10,316 bases of DNA from Alphaproteobacteria bacterium (lineage in GTDB: Bacteria; Pseudomonadota; Alphaproteobacteria; RF32; CAG-239), in contig JAGCTK010000178.1 of NCBI GenBank assembly GCA_017963715.1, positions 1 to 10,316 of the forward strand. Direction: 5' to 3'. The notes beneath the pieces were generated by a model. It was not told the origin of the DNA. It made no database searches and worked only from the letters and a program-made list of their open reading frames with translations. Made by a program: the position numbers and the translations under genes. Position 1 is the stretch's first letter; every line of letters begins with the position of its first letter. Below are positions 1 through 7,979 of the stretch, in pieces.

Positions 1-726
1 TTGGGTCGTATGGATAACCTCTCAACAGCGGCTAACACCGCCGGTGATCCTGTGGTGGTGCGCGGCAACTTGACCAATGCCAACAACACACCGCTCACAA
101 CTCAGTTGACAGTTGCAGATGCATTGTCTAACCTCGATCAAACACTTGGCAGAATCCATGGTTTGTATGATGGTACAACGGTCAATGCCACAACGGTTAC
201 ATCAACAGTCAGCGGTCATTCCAACTTGGCTGTCGGTACAACGGTTGAAGATCACTTGGTGATGCTCGATAACGCTGTCGGTGACAGAACATTGGTCAGT
301 GGTAACGCTGCAATCGATACAGCTATGAGCGGTACATCATTGGCTGCCGGTTTACAAGCCGCCGGTCAGGCTATCGGTGATATGGACTTCACGTCAGCAC
401 AGTATGTGACACCTGGTTCTGACCTTTCAACTGCCGTCAGAACGTTGGACAGCAACTTGTATCGTGTTGAAAACGACTTGAAAGACTTGAAACGCGATTT
501 CGAAAACGGTATGGCTTCTATGGCTGCAATGTCCGCCTTGGTGCCGAATCCGAGAGCCGCGGGTAACACCTCGCTGTCAATCGGTACAGGTGCTTACAAC
601 GGTCGTACAGCCGTCGCTGTCGGTGGTTTCCACCACATCAACGACAATATTATGCTCAACGCCGGTGTGGCTTGGGGTAATAACAGCGAAGCTGCTTACC
701 GCTTAGGTCTCACATGGTCCTGGTAA
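1..726 (+). CDS. C-terminal part of a YadA-like trimeric autotransporter adhesin (5'-partial)
   Basis: The reading frame is open from the first base and begins in the middle of a repeat, so the true start lies upstream and the TTG at base 1 is probably not a start codon. The visible 241 residues hold degenerate repeats with a recurring ALSNLDQTLGRI / HLVMLDNAVGDR / GLQAAGQAIGDM pattern. A short coiled coil follows (about residues 148-168), then a 73-residue anchor from about residue 169. The anchor begins with a Gly/Met/Ala-rich helix and has four amphipathic beta strands ending in TWSW. A C-terminal aromatic residue is the usual BAM recognition signal. In the YadA family three such anchors form one 12-stranded outer-membrane barrel that displays the trimeric passenger. 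The passenger's ligand cannot be read from this fragment. A strong terminator follows the stop codon. Confidence 0.85.
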   Translation: MGRMDNLSTAANTAGDPVVVRGNLTNANNTPLTTQLTVADALSNLDQTLGRIHGLYDGTTVNATTVTSTVSGHSNLAVGTTVEDHLVMLDNAVGDRTLVSGNAAIDTAMSGTSLAAGLQAAGQAIGDMDFTSAQYVTPGSDLSTAVRTLDSNLYRVENDLKDLKRDFENGMASMAAMSALVPNPRAAGNTSLSIGTGAYNGRTAVAVGGFHHINDNIMLNAGVAWGNNSEAAYRLGLTWSW

Positions 727-747
727 AACGTGCTTAAAGCCCATAAT

Positions 748-780
748 GGGGAGAGGATGTCTTCCTCTCCCCTATTTTTT
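748..780 (+). terminator. Intrinsic terminator after the adhesin gene
   Basis: A perfect 10-bp stem (748-757 GGGGAGAGGA with 763-772 TCCTCTCCCC) has a 5-nt loop and is followed by TATTTTTT. It lies 21 bases after the adhesin stop codon. Its U-tract directly abuts the AGGAG ribosome binding site of the next gene (781-785), so it may act as an intercistronic attenuator as well as a terminator. Confidence 0.85.
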
Positions 781-793
781 AGGAGTTTCGTAT

Positions 794-1309
794 ATGGTTA
801 AATTTTCTGCTTTCAAAGTCAAAACTGTTGTGATTTTTTGTGTCATCGTATTGTTTGCAATCTCTTATATCGGTTTAGGTTGCCTGTGGCAGCAAAATCA
901 ATTGCTCAAACAAGAAGTTGTGAACAGCCGCAAAGTCTATGTTTATGATTTGCAAAAAGTCCTTTTGAGCACAAATTTGATTGAAGCCAAACGTCAATAT
1001 GAACAAGAAATTTTAAACTTAAACGATGAACTCCTCAAAGCCGAACAAAAAATTAAATCCTTGAAAGATGCCAAAGTCAAAGAGGATTTTTCCACCGTAT
1101 ACCTCAATAATTTGCGTCTGAAACGTGATGAAATCACCAAAAATTATGACACGCAGGTCAACACAATCACCCAAAACATAAATGCCGCTTTGTCCGAAAT
1201 TGCAAAGCAACAGCATATTGCCGCTATTTTTGTGCGCGATGCGGTGGCTGTCAACACGCCCGATGTTGTCGATATCACGCAGGATGTTATTCAAAAAATC
1301 AGCCAATAA
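794..1309 (+). CDS. Membrane-anchored Skp/OmpH-like periplasmic protein
   Basis: 171 residues. I chose ATG 794 because AGGAG (781-785) lies 8 nt upstream; the longer in-frame start at 746 would lie in the terminator stem. One hydrophobic segment (about residues 9-30, ending GLGC) is followed by a long charged helical region. The motif VYVYDLQKVL starts the mature part, and the end reads ALSEIAKQQHIAAIF...VDITQDVIQKI. This matches the OmpH/Skp pattern: a beta strand plus 'D-x-xKVL', long alpha-helical tentacles, then an 'EIA..' strand and a 'DIT..V' ending. Skp is a trimeric periplasmic holdase for unfolded outer-membrane proteins. Unlike classical Skp it seems to keep an N-terminal anchor; the GLGC is a poor lipobox, so a membrane span is more likely than a lipoprotein. 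Position right behind an autotransporter suggests a dedicated chaperone, which is inference. A TrbI-like conjugation protein is a weaker alternative. Confidence 0.7.
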   Translation: MVKFSAFKVKTVVIFCVIVLFAISYIGLGCLWQQNQLLKQEVVNSRKVYVYDLQKVLLSTNLIEAKRQYEQEILNLNDELLKAEQKIKSLKDAKVKEDFSTVYLNNLRLKRDEITKNYDTQVNTITQNINAALSEIAKQQHIAAIFVRDAVAVNTPDVVDITQDVIQKISQ

Positions 1310-1311
1310 CT

Positions 1312-1515
1312 CTATTCTTCGGTATTATCCGTGATGGCGTCTTTGGTGGCATGATAGCCGTCTTTAATGGCTTGTGTCGCCTCCGAAGTCACTTCGTTTT
1401 TGACCTCTTTTAAGGTCGAGTCTTGCGTGATGTTGCCTTGGTAAAAACTAACCCCGATAAAATATATCGCCGCAATCACCAGTACATAAAACAAATATTT
1501 GAGTATTGTACCCAT
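1312..1515 (-). CDS. Small single-span membrane protein, unknown function
   Basis: 67 residues from ATG 1515, chosen because GAGG lies 7 nt upstream; an in-frame TTG 12 codons earlier lacks such a site. Residues 5-23 (LKYLFYVLVIAAIYFIGVS) form one transmembrane helix. The rest is a charged, probably helical tail with KEVKNEVTSEATQAIKDG and an acidic end. The gene lies 63 bp after mutL in the same direction with no convincing terminator between, so it may close the lspA-mutL transcript. Its stop is only 2 bp from the stop of the convergent Skp-like gene. No family recognised; the tail loosely resembles YtxH-type stress proteins, which is not enough for a name. Confidence 0.65.
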   Translation of the reverse strand: MGTILKYLFYVLVIAAIYFIGVSFYQGNITQDSTLKEVKNEVTSEATQAIKDGYHATKDAITDNTEE

Positions 1516-1578
1516 CTTAACACCTCTTTTTGATGACTTAGGATACAACAAATATGCCTTAAAGGCCGTTTTTCAAGA

Positions 1579-3426
1579 TTAGCGACGGTCAAAAAGTTTT
1601 TCAATATCGGCCAATTTCAATGTGATATATGTCGGCCGTCCGTGGTTGCATTGGCCGGAATGCGGTGTCTGTTCCATATCGCGCAACAGCCTGTTCATTT
1701 CATCAATATTAAGTTTGCGACCGGCACGAACCGACCCGTGGCAAGCTATTGTCGCGCAAATATGGTGCAATTTATCGGTCAAGCTGAACGCCCCGCCCCA
1801 TTCATTGATTTCCGAAGCCAAATCTCTGATCAATTTTTGGACATTCGCACCAGAAATAAGTGCAGGAATTTCACGCACAATCAATGCCTTAAAACCAAAA
1901 TCTTCAACAATTAAACCAAGTTTTGAAAAGTTGTCGGCATTTTCTAAAATACGTGCTTTTTCACAAGCGCTCAACTCAACAATTTCGGGAATAAGCAACA
2001 TTTGCGTCACCACTTGACGATGAGAGGCCAAGTCGGCTTTGAGTTTTTCCAACACAATCCACTCGTGCACAGCGTGTTGGTCAACAATGATAATCCCATC
2101 AGCGGCCTGCGAAATAATGTACGTATCATGAAATTGCGCTTTCGCAAAACCGAGCGGCGGCATCTCAAGGGGTGTTTGTTCAGCTTGCTGCGGTACACTT
2201 TCCTCTTTCAAATCCACTTTAACAGAATAAAGATTGTCAAGGCCCAGTATATCCGACCTTGCCCCTCTCATATCACGTCGCGTCGCAAACGGCATATGCC
2301 CCGGCGTATTGAATTGAATATGGCCGACATCTTCCCTAAAGGCCGTATCAGATGCCTCAACAGAGGTTGTCATACCCGAATGTGTCCCGGCCAAAGTTTC
2401 TAAAACGCCTGTATCCGAGGCTGTTTTATCCCCCATCAACAAGGCCTGACGTATCACGCCGACCAAAAACGATCGAATGTATGCACCGTCCATAAACCTG
2501 ACTTCGGCTTTTTGCGGGTGCACATTAACATCAACACACATCGGATCCGCATCAATAAAAAGCGCCAAATACGGATAACGATTGCTCGCCAAAACATCTT
2601 GATACGCACCTTTGATGGCACCCAAAAGCAACTTATCTCGCACCGGACGATTGTTCACAAACAGATATTGCGACAGCGAATTGGCCTTATTAAAAGTCGG
2701 CAGTGATATATAACCTGATACTTTAATATTTTCACCTTGTGAATTGATTATAAGTGTATTTTTTGAAAACTCTTTTCCCATAATTTCACCAAGGCGTACA
2801 AAACGAGCCTCAAACAAATCACCGCCGCAGGCATTGAGTGCGAGCCTTTGTTTGCCATTGTGCGTCACATAAAACGACACATCGGGATTGGCCATCGAAA
2901 TACGCTCGATGATATCAAGACATGTCGCACATTCCGCCGTATCACTTTTTAAAAACTTTAAGCGCGCCGGCGTGGTATAAAACAAATCGCGCACCTCAAT
3001 GCGTGTGCCCTGCGTCATGGCTGCCGGCACGATTTCTGACTTTTGCCCGCCGTTTAATTCTATTTGATAGCCTTCTGAGGCTGCTTTTGCCCGACTGGTG
3101 ATACATAACCTGGCAACCGAGCCGATAGACGGCAATGCCTCACCGCGAAAGCCCAAATGCCTGATATGGAACAAATCGTCACCGTCGAGTTTTGAGGTTG
3201 CATGCCGCTCAACACACAAATTGAGTTCGTCTTTTTGCATCCCGTCTCCGTCATCTGAGACAATCATCAGGCTTTTTCCGCCGTCGACAAGTGTGATATC
3301 TATCCTTTTGGCATTGGCATCCAACGCATTTTCCACCAATTCTTTAATCACCGAAGCCGGCCGTTCGATGACCTCGCCGGCGGCAATTTGGTTGATTAAA
3401 TGGTCGGGCAGAATTCGCAGGGGCAT
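1579..3426 (-). CDS. mutL: DNA mismatch repair protein MutL (endonuclease type)
   Basis: 615 residues, a normal length for MutL. It couples mismatch recognition by MutS to strand removal. The N-terminal GHKL ATPase shows every expected motif: E29 and N33 in VIKELVENALDA, DDGDGM at 58-63, RHATSKL at 74-80, GFRGEAL at 92-98 and GTRIEVRDLFY near 140-150, with the transducer lysine in NVHPQKAEVRF (K306). A variable linker spans about 330-420. The C-terminal dimerisation domain carries the full metal-dependent nicking signature: DQHA-x2-E-x4-E at 449-460, ACHGSVRA at 561-568, CNHGRP at 593-598 and a terminal FDR. It is therefore predicted to nick DNA itself, as in bacteria lacking MutH. The ATG lies one base after the pgi stop, with GAGGA 7 nt upstream, so translation is probably coupled. 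Confidence 0.98.
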   Translation of the reverse strand: MPLRILPDHLINQIAAGEVIERPASVIKELVENALDANAKRIDITLVDGGKSLMIVSDDGDGMQKDELNLCVERHATSKLDGDDLFHIRHLGFRGEALPSIGSVARLCITSRAKAASEGYQIELNGGQKSEIVPAAMTQGTRIEVRDLFYTTPARLKFLKSDTAECATCLDIIERISMANPDVSFYVTHNGKQRLALNACGGDLFEARFVRLGEIMGKEFSKNTLIINSQGENIKVSGYISLPTFNKANSLSQYLFVNNRPVRDKLLLGAIKGAYQDVLASNRYPYLALFIDADPMCVDVNVHPQKAEVRFMDGAYIRSFLVGVIRQALLMGDKTASDTGVLETLAGTHSGMTTSVEASDTAFREDVGHIQFNTPGHMPFATRRDMRGARSDILGLDNLYSVKVDLKEESVPQQAEQTPLEMPPLGFAKAQFHDTYIISQAADGIIIVDQHAVHEWIVLEKLKADLASHRQVVTQMLLIPEIVELSACEKARILENADNFSKLGLIVEDFGFKALIVREIPALISGANVQKLIRDLASEINEWGGAFSLTDKLHHICATIACHGSVRAGRKLNIDEMNRLLRDMEQTPHSGQCNHGRPTYITLKLADIEKLFDRR

Positions 3427-3427
3427 T

Positions 3428-5074
3428 TTATTTCCTCAACATTTTGATTTTTTTGATCAACGCCATCGTTGAACTGTCATGCGACAAAGCAAACGCTTTT
3501 CCCTGCAATTCGGGCAAAATATTAAGCGCCAGTTGTTTGCCGAGTTCAACCCCCATCTGATCAAACGAATTGATGTTCCAAATGATGCCCTGCACAAACA
3601 CCTTGTGTTCATAAAGTGCAATCAGTTGGCCCAGCGTAAACGGCTCAATCTTTTTGCACAAAAGCGTGTTGGACGGACGATTGCCCGTAAAACTCTTATA
3701 CCTTTTAAGGCTACTGACTTCTTCATCCGACTTGCCGGCCTTTTTGAGTTCGGCTTCCGCTTCCGCAACCGTTTTGCCGCGCATCAAGGCCTCACTCTGC
3801 GCCAAAACGTTTGACAGCAAAATCTGATGATGATCACCGATTTCATTATGCGAAATGGCCGGAATGATAAAATCAACCGGCACAATGTCCGTGCCTTGAT
3901 GCAACAACTGGAAAAACGAATGTTGCACGTTGGTACCTGCCCCGCCGAAAATGGCAGGTCCGGTTGAATATTTTACGAAATGACCGTCTCTGTCCACGCT
4001 TTTGCCGTTGCTTTCCATATCAAGTTGTTGCAAATAGGCCGGCAGATATTTCAAATATTCATCATACGGTACAACGCAATAGCGATGAATACCAAAGAAA
4101 TTGTTGTACCAAACGCCCAAAAGTGCCATAATAACAGGCATATTCTGCTCAAGTGGTGCGGTTTTAAAATGCTCGTCCATCGCATATGCACCGTCTAACA
4201 GTTTTTCAAAATTATCAAAACCGACGGCAATTGCAATCGTCAAACCGATGGCAGACCATAGCGAATAACGTCCGCCGACAAAATCCCAAAATTCAAACAT
4301 ATTGTCCGGATTGATGCCGAATTCAACCACTTTTTCCCGATTGGTCGATAATGCCACAAAATGCTTATCCACCGCATGCTCGCCTAACGCATCGACCAAC
4401 CATTTGCGACAGGTTTTGGCATTGGTGAGTGTCTCAATCGTCGTAAATGTTTTGGATGCCACGATAAAAAGCGTTGTCTCCGGATCAAGATTTTTAAGCG
4501 TTTCATAACAGGCCGTGCCGTCAATATTTGAGATAAAATAACATTCAATATCTTTCAGCCAATATTTCTTGAGCGCCTCACACACCATCACCGGGCCCAA
4601 ATCAGAGCCGCCGATACCGATATTGACGATGCTTTTAAGTTTTTTTCCGGTATAACCCTTAAACTTGCCATAGCGCACATCATCCGAAAACTTTTTCATC
4701 TTTGCCAAAACATCATTGATTTGAGGCATCACATTTTTGCCGTCAGCATAAATCGGCGTATTGCTGCGATTGCGCAGCGCAATATGTAACACGGCCCTGT
4801 TTTCGGTCGAATTGATTTTAGAGCCCTCAAACATCGCGTCACGCTGTGATTCAACACCGCGTTCACGCGCCAAATCCGTCAAAGCATTCAAAACGCCCTC
4901 ATCAAAGCGGTTTTTGGAATAATCAAGCGTCAAATCGTTGACACTTAACGTATACTTCGCCGCCCGTTTTTCATCTTGGGCAAACAAGTCTCGCATTTGG
5001 GTATCCTTGAAACGCTTATACTCGCTTTCAAGTTTCTGCCACGATTTTGTACGATTTCGATTGAGTGAAAACAT
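3428..5074 (-). CDS. pgi: Glucose-6-phosphate isomerase
   Basis: 548 residues, almost exactly the length of E. coli Pgi. It interconverts glucose-6-phosphate and fructose-6-phosphate in the cytosol (glycolysis, gluconeogenesis, feed into the pentose phosphate routes). The sugar-phosphate site is seen in GIGGSDLGP (153-161) and SKTFTT (208-212). Family signatures are DFVGGRYSLWSAIG near 264-277 and QLLHQGT near 389-395. Catalytic residues are present: E354 in QLDMESNGKSV, H392 in LLHQGT and K513 in ELGKQLA. The start codon follows the TAG of the upstream M16 gene with no spacer, and AAGGAG lies 8 nt before it. A housekeeping sugar enzyme between envelope peptidases and mutL is an unexpected partner; the tight spacing argues for co-transcription rather than a functional link. 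Confidence 0.98.
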   Translation of the reverse strand: MFSLNRNRTKSWQKLESEYKRFKDTQMRDLFAQDEKRAAKYTLSVNDLTLDYSKNRFDEGVLNALTDLARERGVESQRDAMFEGSKINSTENRAVLHIALRNRSNTPIYADGKNVMPQINDVLAKMKKFSDDVRYGKFKGYTGKKLKSIVNIGIGGSDLGPVMVCEALKKYWLKDIECYFISNIDGTACYETLKNLDPETTLFIVASKTFTTIETLTNAKTCRKWLVDALGEHAVDKHFVALSTNREKVVEFGINPDNMFEFWDFVGGRYSLWSAIGLTIAIAVGFDNFEKLLDGAYAMDEHFKTAPLEQNMPVIMALLGVWYNNFFGIHRYCVVPYDEYLKYLPAYLQQLDMESNGKSVDRDGHFVKYSTGPAIFGGAGTNVQHSFFQLLHQGTDIVPVDFIIPAISHNEIGDHHQILLSNVLAQSEALMRGKTVAEAEAELKKAGKSDEEVSSLKRYKSFTGNRPSNTLLCKKIEPFTLGQLIALYEHKVFVQGIIWNINSFDQMGVELGKQLALNILPELQGKAFALSHDSSTMALIKKIKMLRK

Positions 5075-6475
5075 CTACTTTTCTCCTTGTTGTGCATTGT
5101 TGCCGATGGTCAAAACAGACGGCATAACACCAAAATATTTTTTTGCCGCCGCATTGACTTCGGCCAAAGTTGTATTTTTGACATATTCATTGCGTTTTTG
5201 CAAAAAGTCCAGCCCTAAATGCTCTTTTTGCATATACAAAAGTTGTTTTGAAATGCTTGATAGCGACATAAAGCGCAAATTAAAAGATATCAGCATATCG
5301 TTTTTGACCAGTTCAAATTCTTCTTGAGAGAGGCCTTCGTCAGCCATTTTTTGCCACTCTTTGAGCACAATCTCACGCATTTGAGGATAATTTTCCGCCG
5401 AGGTCGAAAATGAGCCTTCAATGCGCGGGGCATAGCGATTGGTATTCAAATAAGTATCCGCCCCATACGTTAAGCCTTCTTTTTGCCGTGCAATCAAATT
5501 TAATCTTGCAAACAACCCCGAACCGCCAAAGGCTTCATTGGCCATATACAGCGCATAAAAATCATCAGCCGAGCGCGGCACACCCGGCGCAACAAAAGTG
5601 GCTATCACCTGCGGCATCTGCCGATCGATATTTTGCTCTTTAAAATGATAATTCGGTGCTGTTTCAGACAACGCTTTGATATCAGATGATTTTTTTAAGT
5701 CTGCAAAAACCACATCCAACATATCCGCAGCATCTTCTTTTGAAATATCACCGGCCACGGCCACCAAAAGATTATCTTTTGTCAGATGCGACCTTAAAAA
5801 ATTTTTGATATTCTGCTCAGTGATGCCCGCCACATCTTCAGCAACACCCAAAGCATCATATTTGAGGGGATGGTCACCGTAAAAAATGTCCTTAAATTTG
5901 CGATAAAGCACTTTTTCCGGACGTTCGCTCTGCATTTTGATGTTTTCCAACTGTTGCGCACGCACAATTTCAAGATATTCGGGTTTGATATGCGGCTCGG
6001 ATAAAACGGCTTTTAACACTTTCAGCGCAATATCCAAATTTTGCCTCGGTGTTGTCATCGACCCAAAAAATGAATCATCCGAAACACTGAAAGACAATTC
6101 TATCGCATTTTCTTCCAAAACATCGTGATATGTTCTGTTATCAAACGCACCGGCACCATAATCCAACATTTCCCCAGCCATGTGCGCCAACCCTTTTTTG
6201 TGCACACGGTCAAACGCGTAGCCGGCCTTTTCAAAACAAAAATCAATTGCCACAAGCGGCACACTGTTTTCCTCTAAAAACAATGCCTTAATTCCTTTAT
6301 TTGAAACAATTTCTTCAACTTTGGCATCAAATGTTTTGCCCTTTAAAACAGAATTTTGAATGATTTTTTGAGGATCCACCCCGCGCTGTGGCATAAACAC
6401 AACAAGGGCATAAATCACGATACCGATAAAAAACAGATTGAAAAAAATGACAATATTTTTTTTAAGCATCTTCAT
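5075..6475 (-). CDS. M16 family peptidase-like protein, non-catalytic partner subunit
   Basis: 466 residues from ATG 6475, chosen because it makes an ATGA overlap with the upstream M16 gene; a second ATG two codons later (6469) has slightly better spacing to GAGGA. An N-terminal hydrophobic stretch (about 8-27) acts as signal anchor, placing the protein in the periplasm. Two M16 half-domains are visible, but the zinc motif HxxEH is degenerate: the matching site reads GLAHMAGEML (H98 kept, the Glu and second His replaced). The C-terminal half instead keeps the R/Y pair typical of the non-metal-binding partner in M16B heterodimers (R330 and Y337 in IARQKEGLTYG). It should bind substrate together with the catalytic subunit encoded just upstream. 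Family role is known; the substrate is unknown. Confidence 0.92.
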   Translation of the reverse strand: MKMLKKNIVIFFNLFFIGIVIYALVVFMPQRGVDPQKIIQNSVLKGKTFDAKVEEIVSNKGIKALFLEENSVPLVAIDFCFEKAGYAFDRVHKKGLAHMAGEMLDYGAGAFDNRTYHDVLEENAIELSFSVSDDSFFGSMTTPRQNLDIALKVLKAVLSEPHIKPEYLEIVRAQQLENIKMQSERPEKVLYRKFKDIFYGDHPLKYDALGVAEDVAGITEQNIKNFLRSHLTKDNLLVAVAGDISKEDAADMLDVVFADLKKSSDIKALSETAPNYHFKEQNIDRQMPQVIATFVAPGVPRSADDFYALYMANEAFGGSGLFARLNLIARQKEGLTYGADTYLNTNRYAPRIEGSFSTSAENYPQMREIVLKEWQKMADEGLSQEEFELVKNDMLISFNLRFMSLSSISKQLLYMQKEHLGLDFLQKRNEYVKNTTLAEVNAAAKKYFGVMPSVLTIGNNAQQGEK

Positions 6476-7794
6476 TCGTCCTCTTTCGGCATTGAAATGG
6501 CCGTCACGCATTTTGTTTTGTTGAGCACACTTAACATGGCATCGCGGACATCATCTAATGTGACATCTTTGAGACGTTGCTCATGATTTTCGATATCATC
6601 CATCGATAACCCGAGCGATGCCATCAGCCCCAACAAATAGGCCAAATCTTCGGGATTGTCTTTGGTATAAACAAACCATGATAAAATCTTTTTCTTTTCT
6701 TTTTCAAGCAGTTCGGGTGTCAAATTGTCAAGCGCGGCACGCATGGCACCCGGCAAAACATCAATTTTGCCTGTCAAATTTTCAACTGTTAAAGGGATAA
6801 ACGATGCCACAAAGGTCCCAAGCCCGCGGTGATATATCCCGACAGACGAACCGGCGGCGATTACCCGATGTTTTTCGACCAATTCTCGCTCTAAATAGGC
6901 ATTTTTGCCTTCGCCGAAATAACTTGAAAAAACAGTCAACGCATACGCCTGACGCTTATTATGCTTAACCGATGACACCAAACATTGCCATGCAATCTGC
7001 GGTGTTTGCACATTGGCCAATTTTCTGGTAACAAAATACTGCTTCTGCTCTTCCGATATATAAAAATCAGTTTCCGGATTTGTTTTAATAGCGCTTCGTT
7101 TATGAATAGCACCGAAATATTTTTGTGCCAATTCAAACCCGATTTGAGGCGTAATATCCCCCACAATCACAAGCACCGCATTATCCGGCGCATAAAAGCG
7201 ACGATAAAAATCAAGCGCATCGGCTTTGGTTAAGGCCTTAATATCCGTTGCCCAACCGGCCACCGGATGTTCATAAGGCGTGTTTTGCCACAAAATTTGG
7301 TTGATCTCTTCGGCAAACAGAGCCCTTGGCTTGTTATCAATACGTTGTTGCCGCTCTTCAAAAACAATCTTTCGTTCGCTTAAAAAAGCCTCATCACTGA
7401 TATTAAGGTTGGTCATACGATCGGCTTCCACGGCAAGCACCAATTCAAGCCGCGAGATATCCGTTGTGGCGTGATAAACCGTAAAATCGGTATTGGTAAA
7501 CGCATTATACTCTACCCCGTTCATCAAGGCATTAAACTTGTCGGCAGGCACCGATCTGGTCCCGCGAAACATCAAATGCTCCAACAAATGCGCCAACCCG
7601 CTTTTGTCAATCTCTTCATTGATTGAGCCCACCTGATACCACAACATCACTTTGGCAACCGGTGCCTTGTGGTTTTCGGCCACAATCACACGAAGCCCGT
7701 TGTCCAAATAATGCTCGGCGGCATCAAACACTTTTGCTTGAGCGTTAAAGCACAAAAACAAACCAAAAACAATAAGATATCGTGTAAAATTCAT
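6472..7794 (-). CDS. M16 family zinc metallopeptidase, catalytic subunit, secreted
   Basis: 440 residues. A clear signal peptide (about 1-20, cleavage after FNAQA) exports it to the periplasm. The inverted zinc motif is intact: H69, E72 and H73 in GLAHLLEHLMF, with the third ligand most likely E147 in ERKIVFEERQ. The usual NAFT motif is also present (YNAFTNTDFTVYH). The second half lacks the R/Y pair, which is carried by the neighbour, so the two proteins probably form one heterodimeric M16B protease like those described in Sphingomonas. It starts 20 bp after the BamF-like lipoprotein gene with only a weak ribosome binding site (TTTAAG next to the ATG). Likely role: turnover of peptides or misfolded envelope polypeptides; the specific substrate is inference. 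Confidence 0.95.
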   Translation of the reverse strand: MNFTRYLIVFGLFLCFNAQAKVFDAAEHYLDNGLRVIVAENHKAPVAKVMLWYQVGSINEEIDKSGLAHLLEHLMFRGTRSVPADKFNALMNGVEYNAFTNTDFTVYHATTDISRLELVLAVEADRMTNLNISDEAFLSERKIVFEERQQRIDNKPRALFAEEINQILWQNTPYEHPVAGWATDIKALTKADALDFYRRFYAPDNAVLVIVGDITPQIGFELAQKYFGAIHKRSAIKTNPETDFYISEEQKQYFVTRKLANVQTPQIAWQCLVSSVKHNKRQAYALTVFSSYFGEGKNAYLERELVEKHRVIAAGSSVGIYHRGLGTFVASFIPLTVENLTGKIDVLPGAMRAALDNLTPELLEKEKKKILSWFVYTKDNPEDLAYLLGLMASLGLSMDDIENHEQRLKDVTLDDVRDAMLSVLNKTKCVTAISMPKEDE

Positions 7795-7814
7795 CTTAAA
7801 GATTAAATAAAAGA

Positions 7815-7976
7815 TTAAGACAAGTCATCAAAATCAGGCGGCAAAACAAGCGGTGCGCGCGTTTCGATTTTTGTTTCATCCGGCGTTGATTTGTTGAGGC
7901 CAAACCATTTTTTGAGTGTGGTACAACCCGACAACATCAAACAAGCCGCAAAAAGCATCAAAAATATTTTTTTCAT
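7815..7976 (-). CDS. Short BamF/DUF3035-like outer-membrane lipoprotein
   Basis: 53 residues: a signal peptide with lipobox LSGC (lipidated Cys at residue 18), a short basic linker, then RAPLVLPPDFDDLS at the C-terminus. In alphaproteobacteria lspA is often followed by a DUF3035 lipoprotein, identified as BamF of the beta-barrel assembly machine in Caulobacter, and then by paired M16 peptidases. The 'APLVLPPDF' element is the most recognisable part of that family and the gene order here matches, so I read this as a very short member. AAGGAG 8 nt before ATG 7976 overlaps the end of lspA, whose stop is 3 bp upstream. The residue after Cys is Thr, not Asp, which fits outer-membrane sorting. It could be a degenerate remnant, but the frame, signal and ribosome site are intact. 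Confidence 0.82.
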   Translation of the reverse strand: MKKIFLMLFAACLMLSGCTTLKKWFGLNKSTPDETKIETRAPLVLPPDFDDLS

Positions 7977-7979
7977 AAA

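Noticed and set aside
746..793. Longer N-terminus for the Skp-like protein from ATG 746
   Set aside because: These 16 codons lie across the terminator hairpin and the ribosome binding site; ATG 794 has ideal spacing.
1540..1570. Terminator between mutL and the small membrane protein (GCCTTTAAGGC)
   Set aside because: The hairpin is tiny and lacks a T-run, so read-through is more likely.
2002..2403. Plus-strand open frames inside mutL, pgi and the M16 genes
   Set aside because: All are antisense shadows of strongly conserved coding genes, without ribosome sites or family motifs.
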